Source: Novosphingobium sp.
GTDB taxonomy: Bacteria > Pseudomonadota > Alphaproteobacteria > Sphingomonadales > Sphingomonadaceae
Length of the DNA stretch: 19,012 nt
Assembly: GCA_021299075.1 (NCBI GenBank)
Contig: JAJTFU010000018.1
Span: forward strand, 1 to 19,012
Direction of reading: 5' to 3'
The translations under genes and the position numbers were made by a program. This document shows positions 14,751-19,012 of this stretch, one piece after another; the first letter of the stretch is position 1; each line of letters opens with the position of its first letter. The notes under the pieces were generated by a model. The model did not search any database, was not told where the DNA came from, and saw only the letters and a list, made by a program, of their open reading frames with translations.

Positions 14751-15527
14751 ATGAAACTGCAGGGCAAGATTGCGGCCATCACCGGTGGGACAGCAGGGCT
14801 GGGACGCGGCATGGCCGAGGCCTTCCTCGCCGAGGGCACCAGCGTTGCGCTGATGGCCCGTAACGCCGAAAAGGGCGCCAAGGTGCTGGAGGAACTCGGC
14901 GTGGGCGACCGTGCGATCTTCGTGCCCGGCGATGCGATGAATCAGGCCGACGTCGAAGGCTTTATCGATGCGACCGTGGCCAATTTTGGCCGGATCGACA
15001 TCCTGGTCAACAATGCGGGCGGTGCTGGCGATCTGCAGCCGATGGTCAACTTGTCAGACGAGGCGTTCGACCAGGCAATGAAGTGGAACGTCTATTCGAC
15101 CTTCTGGGCCACCCGCCGCGCTTTGAAGCCGATGCTGGCGCAGCAGCACGGGCGGATCATCAACATCTCATCGATGGAGGGCAAGCACGGCAAGCCGATC
15201 TTCACCGCCTATACCGCCGCCAAGCACGCCATCAACGGCATGACCAAGTCACTGGCCCGCGAAGTCGGGACCGAGGGGATTACGGCCAACTGCATCTGCC
15301 CGGGCCTGGTGATCACCGACATCATCAAGGACAACGGCCCCGCCGTCGCCGCGACGATGGGGATGACGCTCGACGAGATGATCGCGCACTTCGCGCAGGA
15401 ATCAGCGATCAAGCGCCCCAACAAGGTCGAGGAAATCGCTGCTGTAGCCGTGCTACTGGCCTCGGAAGCCGGCGCTGGGATCACCGGCGCGATGTTCAGC
15501 GTGGACGGCGGAACCGCCCAGTACTGA
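14751..15527 (+). CDS. Short-chain dehydrogenase/reductase (classical SDR)
   Basis: The 258-residue protein has all classical SDR marks: the cofactor turn TGGTAGLG (11-18), NNAG (87-90), catalytic Ser141, Tyr154 and Lys158 (NISS, YTAAK), and the PG motif in CICPGLV. The acidic residue expected after the second strand for NAD preference is not present (ALMARN), so NADP(H) is the likelier cofactor. It would interconvert a secondary alcohol and ketone, plausibly making the ketone on which the KstD-like enzyme acts. ATG 14751 has AAAGGAG 6 bases upstream. It is divergent from the flavoprotein gene and ends 9 bases from a convergent second SDR. Confidence 0.92.
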   Translation: MKLQGKIAAITGGTAGLGRGMAEAFLAEGTSVALMARNAEKGAKVLEELGVGDRAIFVPGDAMNQADVEGFIDATVANFGRIDILVNNAGGAGDLQPMVNLSDEAFDQAMKWNVYSTFWATRRALKPMLAQQHGRIINISSMEGKHGKPIFTAYTAAKHAINGMTKSLAREVGTEGITANCICPGLVITDIIKDNGPAVAATMGMTLDEMIAHFAQESAIKRPNKVEEIAAVAVLLASEAGAGITGAMFSVDGGTAQY

Positions 15528-15536
15528 ACGCTTCGC

Positions 15537-16352
15537 TCAGCTGCCGCCCTGCAGCTTCGCCATCGCCGCGCCAACCGAGCGTTCGATATCGCCAGCCTGC
15601 GGGTTGCCGCGCAGGGTCAGGCCGCCGTTGGGCTGGATATTCTGGCCGGTCAGGAAGGCCTCATCGGTGCAGAGCCACAGGCAGGCGTTGGCGACGTCTT
15701 CCGAGGTGTTGAGCCGGCCGAGCGGATAGCGCGGCAGGAAGGCATCGACCAGGCCCGGCACGGCGAAGGACTGCTCGGTCATCGGCGATTCGGTGAAGGC
15801 CGGGGAGACCGTGTTGGCCTTGATTCCGTAGTGCCCGTAATCGTTGGCAACGCAGCGGATCAGCGCCTCTGACCCGGTTTTGGTGCCGATATAGGCGGCG
15901 TGGTTGTTGATCACCGCGCGGGTCGTGGCCGACGAGATCGAGATCAGCGAACCGCCGCTGGGCTGCTGCGCGATCATCTTCTCGACAAAGGCCTGGAGGA
16001 AGTGGTGCCCACCCTTGAATTGCAGGTCGACGATCTGGTCGAGCTGTTCCTCAGTGGTGTCGACCAGACTGGCGAGCAGGCCCCAGCCCGAGGCGTTGAT
16101 GGCGGCATCGACCCGGCCCATCTTGGCCACGGCAGCATCTGCCAGCGCCCGCACTTCGGCCCGCTTGGTAATGTCGCACAGCGCATAGTGCCCGCCGATT
16201 TCGGCGGCGAGCGCCTTCAGCGGTTCTTCCTTGCGGCCTGCGACCATTACCTCGGCCCCTTCGCGCGCGAACAGGCGGGCAATGGTCTGGCCCATGTTGT
16301 CCTTGGATGCGGCGCCCAGAACCACCGCCTTCTTGCCTGCCAAACGGCCCAT
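15537..16352 (-). CDS. SDR-family oxidoreductase with variant cofactor motif
   Basis: The 271-residue SDR has Ser141, Tyr154 and Lys158 (SISS, YIGTK) in classical spacing. The glycine-rich turn is the unusual GAASKDNMGQ (13-22), and INASG replaces the usual NNAG (85-89). The basic AGRKEE after the second strand suggests NADP(H). The C-terminus extends about 15 residues past the usual end (AGDIERSVGAAMAKLQGGS). It probably oxidises or reduces a cyclic alcohol or ketone. ATG 16352 has GGGAG about 9 bases upstream. It is convergent with the first SDR and divergent from the NTF2 gene at 16479. The two SDRs differ enough that they are not a recent tandem copy. Confidence 0.9.
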   Translation of the reverse strand: MGRLAGKKAVVLGAASKDNMGQTIARLFAREGAEVMVAGRKEEPLKALAAEIGGHYALCDITKRAEVRALADAAVAKMGRVDAAINASGWGLLASLVDTTEEQLDQIVDLQFKGGHHFLQAFVEKMIAQQPSGGSLISISSATTRAVINNHAAYIGTKTGSEALIRCVANDYGHYGIKANTVSPAFTESPMTEQSFAVPGLVDAFLPRYPLGRLNTSEDVANACLWLCTDEAFLTGQNIQPNGGLTLRGNPQAGDIERSVGAAMAKLQGGS

Positions 16353-16414
16353 TGCATCGCTCCCAAATCTTGTGATGAGCGGGTTCTACCGCTGAATGCA
16401 GCACAGCGCCCTTC

Positions 16415-16431
16415 CCAAAAATGGGCATTGT
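16415..16431. promoter_or_regulatory. Candidate regulatory motif shared with the first intergenic region
   Basis: CCAAAAATGGGCATTGT matches 14 of 17 bases of CCAAAAATGACAATTGT at 95-111. It lies 47 bases upstream of the NTF2 start at 16479, while the other copy is 57 bases upstream of the Rieske start at 169. The TTGT half is placed where a -35 element could lie. Nearby, AGCGG/CCGCT arms at 16378-16393 form another short inverted repeat in this divergent gap. Confidence 0.3.
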
Positions 16432-16478
16432 GGCCCCTGCCCCTCCCCGCCGATAGCGTGGGCAAAGGAGAGGCCAGA

Positions 16479-16898
16479 ATGTTCAGCGGACCACTGGAGG
16501 ATCGCGTCGCGATCCAGGAGCTTAATGGAACCTATGCCGATGGCGTGGTGCGGGCCGATGCCGATACCTGGGCCACGGTCTGGGCTGACGATGCCTATTG
16601 GAACCTGATGGGCATGGAAGTGAACGGCAAGGAGGCCATCGTCGGTATGTGGAAAGGCGCGATGGGCGGGCTGGAGGCAGTCAGCTTTCACTGCGTGCCC
16701 TGCATGATCGCGGTGGATGGAGACAAGGCGACGGCCCGCGTCCAGACCCAGGAAATCATGCTGACCAAGGAAGGCAAGACCCGCGTGATCGGGGGCCTTT
16801 ACGAAGACGAGCTGGCCCGCCGGGGCGGCGCCTGGGTCTTCACCAGCCGCAAGTTCCGCATCGTTGCCGAATACAATCCCGAAGGAGCAAGCCACTAA
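16479..16898 (+). CDS. NTF2/SnoaL-fold protein, missing the usual catalytic Asp
   Basis: The 139-residue SnoaL_4-like protein reads RVAIQELNGTYADGVVRADADTW at its N-terminal helix and has His71 in SFHCVPC. The C-terminal LYEDELARRGGAWVFTSRKFRIV is the family hairpin. Tyr19 and His71 match the other two SnoaL_4-like proteins here, but the position four residues plus one after the tyrosine is Val24 rather than Asp. It may therefore have a different chemistry or a binding role. ATG 16479 has AAAGGAG about 8 bases upstream. Its TAA overlaps the next ATG by one base (TAATG), making a translationally coupled pair with an ABM-fold protein. Confidence 0.85.
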   Translation: MFSGPLEDRVAIQELNGTYADGVVRADADTWATVWADDAYWNLMGMEVNGKEAIVGMWKGAMGGLEAVSFHCVPCMIAVDGDKATARVQTQEIMLTKEGKTRVIGGLYEDELARRGGAWVFTSRKFRIVAEYNPEGASH

Positions 16899-17239
16899 TG
16901 GCCAAGATCGTCATTTCCGCCCAGATCGACCTGGACCCCGCCAAGCGCGACGAAGCGCTGCGCACCGCCCAGCCGTGGATCGACGGGGCGCTGAGCCAGC
17001 CCGGCTGCATCCACTATGACTGGAGCGCTGACCTCAACAACCCGAGCCGCGTCAACGTGTTCGAGGAATGGGAAAGCGAAGAATCGCTCGCCGCGCATTT
17101 CGCCGGACCGCAATATGCCGGGATGCTGGGCCATATCGGCCAGTCGGGCCTGATCGGCGCCGTCAGCCGCAAGTACCGCGTCGATGCCGAAGGCCCGGTC
17201 TATGGCGATGACGGCAAGCCGACCGAGAAGTTCGGGTAA
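16898..17239 (+). CDS. ABM-fold (YgiN/quinol-monooxygenase-like) protein
   Basis: The 113-residue single-domain protein begins MAKIVISAQIDLDPAKRDEAL and contains SQPGCIHYDWSADLNNPSRVNVFEEW. The latter is the classic ABM core with the G(C/V)xxY strand and the FEEW strand before the SLAAHF helix. Relatives are cofactor-independent monooxygenases on quinol-type substrates or proteins of unknown function. It starts one base inside the stop of the NTF2 gene (GGAG 10 bases upstream) and ends just before the inverted repeat at 17260. This NTF2-then-ABM pairing mirrors the ABM-then-NTF2 pair at 7513-8423, but the proteins are of different length and not close copies. Confidence 0.85.
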   Translation: MAKIVISAQIDLDPAKRDEALRTAQPWIDGALSQPGCIHYDWSADLNNPSRVNVFEEWESEESLAAHFAGPQYAGMLGHIGQSGLIGAVSRKYRVDAEGPVYGDDGKPTEKFG

Positions 17240-17259
17240 GCAAGCACCTATAGCCTTCA

Positions 17260-17342
17260 ACGTCACCCCGGGCTTGACCCGGGGGCCCGCTTCTTTAACG
17301 CCAAGAAGGCAGCGGGACCCCGGATCAAGTCCGGGGTGACGT
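17260..17342. repeat. Long imperfect inverted repeat between convergent genes (alphaproteobacterial dispersed repeat type)
   Basis: Left arm 17260-17291 and right arm 17311-17342 (32 bases each) are reverse complements at 29 positions. The core resembles GTCACCCCGG(A/G)CTTGA. From memory, this type of element is scattered widely in sphingomonads and other alphaproteobacteria. It lies in the gap between the convergent ABM gene (ends 17239) and MDR gene (ends 17361). The 19-base loop leaves a strong stem in RNA of either strand, so it may end transcription from both sides. Confidence 0.8.
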
Positions 17343-17349
17343 GCTTTTG

Positions 17350-17368
17350 AGCTGTAACTTTTACAGCT
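17350..17368. terminator. Perfect 8-bp hairpin overlapping the MDR stop codon
   Basis: AGCTGTAA (17350-17357) and TTACAGCT (17361-17368) are perfect reverse complements separated by 3 bases. The TTA of the right arm is the leftward MDR stop codon. No T-run follows on either strand, so it is a weak candidate for intrinsic termination. The larger repeat just beyond it may matter more. Confidence 0.25.
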
Positions 17369-18362
17369 GCAGCAGCTGCTTGCCGCGGTTGGCGCCGACG
17401 AACAGGCGCTTCAGCGTGTCGGGCGCGTTCTCGAACCCGTGCTGGATATCTTCCTGGTAAGCCAACTTGCCTTCCTTGACGAAGCCTTCCAGCCGCTTGC
17501 GGATCTGCGGGAACTCGGCCGCCCAGTCGAGCACGATGAAGCCCGCCATGGTCCCGCGGCGGAACACCAGGTTGAAGTAGTTCTGCGGGCCGGCCGGCAG
17601 CGTGCCGGTCTCGTACCGGCTGATCCCGCCGCAGATCACCACGCGCGCGCCGGTGGCGATCTGGCTGAGCATGTCGTTGAGGATCGAACCGCCGACATTG
17701 TCGAAGATCACGTCGACCCCGCGCGGGCAGTGCTCCTTGATCTGGTCACGCACCGAACCGGACTTGTAGTCGATCGCGGCGTCATAGCCGGCCTCGCGGA
17801 CCAGCCATTCACACTTGTCCTTGCCCCCGGCGATGCCGACGACGCGGCAGCCGGCGATCTTGGCGAGCTGGCCGACGATCGAGCCAGTCGCCCCGGCCGC
17901 GCCAGAGACCAGCACGGTATCGCCCGCCACCGGCTTGCCCACCTTGAACAGCCCGCAATAGGCCGTGACGCCGGTGGTGCCGAGAACCGAGAGTACGGCG
18001 GTGGGCGGCAGGTCGGTTTCGACCTTTGACAGCCCTTCCCCGTTGGAGACGAAGTGATCGGTCCAGCCAACTGAACCGAAGACCATGTCACCCACGGCGA
18101 AGCGGCCACCATTGCTGGCCAGGACCTCGGCGATCACACTCCCGCGCATCACCTCCCCGATCGCCATCGGCGCGACATAGTCAGCGATGTTTTCCATCCA
18201 GCCCTTCTGCGCCGGGTCAAAGCCCAGGTAGCGGGTCTTGAACAGCATCTCGCCGGGACCGGGATCGGGCAACTGGACTTCGGCGAACTTGAAATCGCTG
18301 TCTTCGATCCCGCGGCCACGGGGGTGGCCATTTAGCAGCCATTGGCGAGCGGTAGTGGGCAT
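17361..18362 (-). CDS. MDR-family NADP-dependent enone/alkene reductase (full length)
   Basis: The 333-residue zinc-free medium-chain reductase has the GroES-like N-terminal domain (TRYLGFDPAQKGWM, residues 43-56) and the segment LGTTGVTAYCGLFKVGKP (128-145). The Rossmann turn is VSGAAGATG (152-160), followed by IFDNVGG and the C-terminal LFVGANRGKQLLQL. Its length and motifs are those of prostaglandin-reductase/2-alkenal-reductase relatives, which reduce activated double bonds with NADPH. No zinc-binding cysteine set is seen. ATG 18362 has AGGAG 8 bases upstream. It starts 15 bases after the stop of the carotenoid-oxygenase gene, so both are probably one operon; it could reduce the enone or enal left by cleavage. 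Confidence 0.92.
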   Translation of the reverse strand: MPTTARQWLLNGHPRGRGIEDSDFKFAEVQLPDPGPGEMLFKTRYLGFDPAQKGWMENIADYVAPMAIGEVMRGSVIAEVLASNGGRFAVGDMVFGSVGWTDHFVSNGEGLSKVETDLPPTAVLSVLGTTGVTAYCGLFKVGKPVAGDTVLVSGAAGATGSIVGQLAKIAGCRVVGIAGGKDKCEWLVREAGYDAAIDYKSGSVRDQIKEHCPRGVDVIFDNVGGSILNDMLSQIATGARVVICGGISRYETGTLPAGPQNYFNLVFRRGTMAGFIVLDWAAEFPQIRKRLEGFVKEGKLAYQEDIQHGFENAPDTLKRLFVGANRGKQLLQL

Positions 18363-18377
18363 GTGGGTTACTCCTGA

Positions 18378-19012
18378 TCAGGCAGAGCCATAGGCGCCGC
18401 GGTAGAGCGCGCTGTCGGCCGCATAGAAATTGCAGTGGAAGCCCGAAGGCACGCGGAACGGAATCTCGATAGTGCAGAGAGGCCCGGCAGCGATGTTCTT
18501 GGCATCGAACACCGCCAGTTCGCTGCCCGGCTCGTTGGCGCGGTGGACCAGGGTCATGGCATAGCCATCGACCTCTTCCGTGCCGCCGAGCTTCGGCGCG
18601 AAGATCAGCTCGCCCGCCGAAGCGCCCTCGCCGAAGTGGTAGATGTCTTCGGCCCCGGTCACCGTGTCGAACCGGAGGACGGCGTCCATCCCGTCGGCCC
18701 GGCCATCGCGCGACTTGAGGTTGATGTTGCCAAAGGCCTGGCGCGAGGCGCGGGTCATCAGCCGGTCGTCGGGCCGGGGGAACTGGATGTCGCGCTCGTT
18801 CAGCACCTCTTCCTTGATCCAGGCGGTGTTGGCCTTGGGATCGATGATCCAGCGGCGCAGGCTTTGCAGCGTTTCGGCATGGGTGCGGCGCACGCCATCC
18901 TGGTTGGGGAACAACGCCGTACCATTGGCCGCAGCAACATCGGCAACGATCCGGCCCTGCTCGTCTTCCCAGACGTTGCATTCGTGGAACATGTGGCGCG
19001 GATCGTATTCGA
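18378..19012 (-). CDS. Carotenoid-oxygenase family (RPE65/lignostilbene dioxygenase-like) protein, C-terminal part
   Basis: The frame is open to the right edge of the window, so the N-terminal half is missing. About 211 residues are visible, starting EYDPRHMFHECNVWEDEQG. FHECNVWED corresponds to the conserved FHxxNA(Y/W)E iron-histidine motif of carotenoid cleavage dioxygenases. RVPSGFHCNFY near the C-terminus supplies the last conserved histidine. These enzymes split a carbon-carbon double bond in carotenoids, apocarotenoids or stilbenes using Fe(II). Which of these applies cannot be told from the C-terminal part. The gene ends at 18378, 15 bases before the MDR start, and both read leftward. 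Confidence 0.88.
   Translation of the reverse strand, partial: EYDPRHMFHECNVWEDEQGRIVADVAAANGTALFPNQDGVRRTHAETLQSLRRWIIDPKANTAWIKEEVLNERDIQFPRPDDRLMTRASRQAFGNINLKSRDGRADGMDAVLRFDTVTGAEDIYHFGEGASAGELIFAPKLGGTEEVDGYAMTLVHRANEPGSELAVFDAKNIAAGPLCTIEIPFRVPSGFHCNFYAADSALYRGAYGSA

Noticed and set aside
15900..16478. Upstream extension of the NTF2 gene at 16479 in the same frame
   Set aside because: The extension is antisense to the second SDR and has no NTF2 sequence. A strong AAAGGAG before ATG 16479 sets the start.
1..19012. CRISPR array, tRNA, rRNA or insertion sequence
   Set aside because: I saw no regular direct repeats with spacers, no cloverleaf-like or rRNA sequence, and no transposase or integrase reading frame. 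The two inverted repeats are intergenic elements without coding content.

Overview
The window looks like chromosomal DNA from a sphingomonad-type alphaproteobacterium (Sphingomonadales, for example Novosphingobium or a relative). The evidence is the high GC by eye, the dense packing of catabolic oxidoreductase families, and two intergenic inverted repeats (about 1328-1429 and 17260-17342) that resemble dispersed repeats common in these genomes. The genus assignment is inference. I see no rRNA, tRNA, CRISPR array, transposase, integrase, transporter or transcriptional regulator. No stretch longer than about 160 bases lacks a gene.

The layout from left to right is as follows. (1) The 3' end of an MDR-family NADP-dependent reductase (1-75). 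(2) A Rieske non-heme iron oxygenase alpha subunit (169-1306), broken by an internal deletion and frame change near 612. (3) A leftward NmrA-like protein (1461-2408), divergent from a rightward pair: an MDR reductase (2545-3483, apparently missing about 19 internal residues) and an NTF2/SnoaL-fold protein (3480-4019). (4) A leftward zinc-ribbon protein of unknown function (4029-4427) and a leftward PaaI-type thioesterase (4493-4903). (5) A rightward operon of acyl-CoA ligase, VOC-fold protein and NTF2-fold protein (5004-7511). (6) A leftward operon of P450, antibiotic-biosynthesis-monooxygenase (ABM)-fold protein and NTF2-fold protein (9716 down to 7513). (7) Divergent from it, a rightward operon of CMD/AhpD-like protein, second P450 and intact Rieske oxygenase (9842-13040). 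(8) A leftward KstD-like flavoprotein dehydrogenase (13037-14650). (9) Two convergent SDRs (14751-15527 and 15537-16352). (10) A rightward NTF2/ABM pair (16479-17239). (11) A leftward operon of carotenoid-oxygenase-family protein (5' end outside the window) and a full-length MDR reductase (19012 down to 17361).

Together the families suggest a catabolic island for a hydrophobic, probably alicyclic, polycyclic or terpenoid/steroid-like substrate. Two P450s and the Rieske enzymes would hydroxylate. The SDRs and the KstD-like flavoprotein would oxidise alcohols and desaturate next to a ketone. The MDR proteins would reduce enones. The NTF2-fold proteins would dehydrate or isomerise, and the acyl-CoA ligase and thioesterase would handle an acid released by ring opening or side-chain loss. 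The substrate cannot be read from the sequence.

The features most worth attention are the internal deletions in two neighbouring genes, the four NTF2-fold proteins (two with a BaiE-like Tyr/Asp/His pattern), the recurring NTF2+ABM pair, the CMD-P450-Rieske operon, and genes whose convergent 3' ends either touch or are separated by a long inverted repeat.
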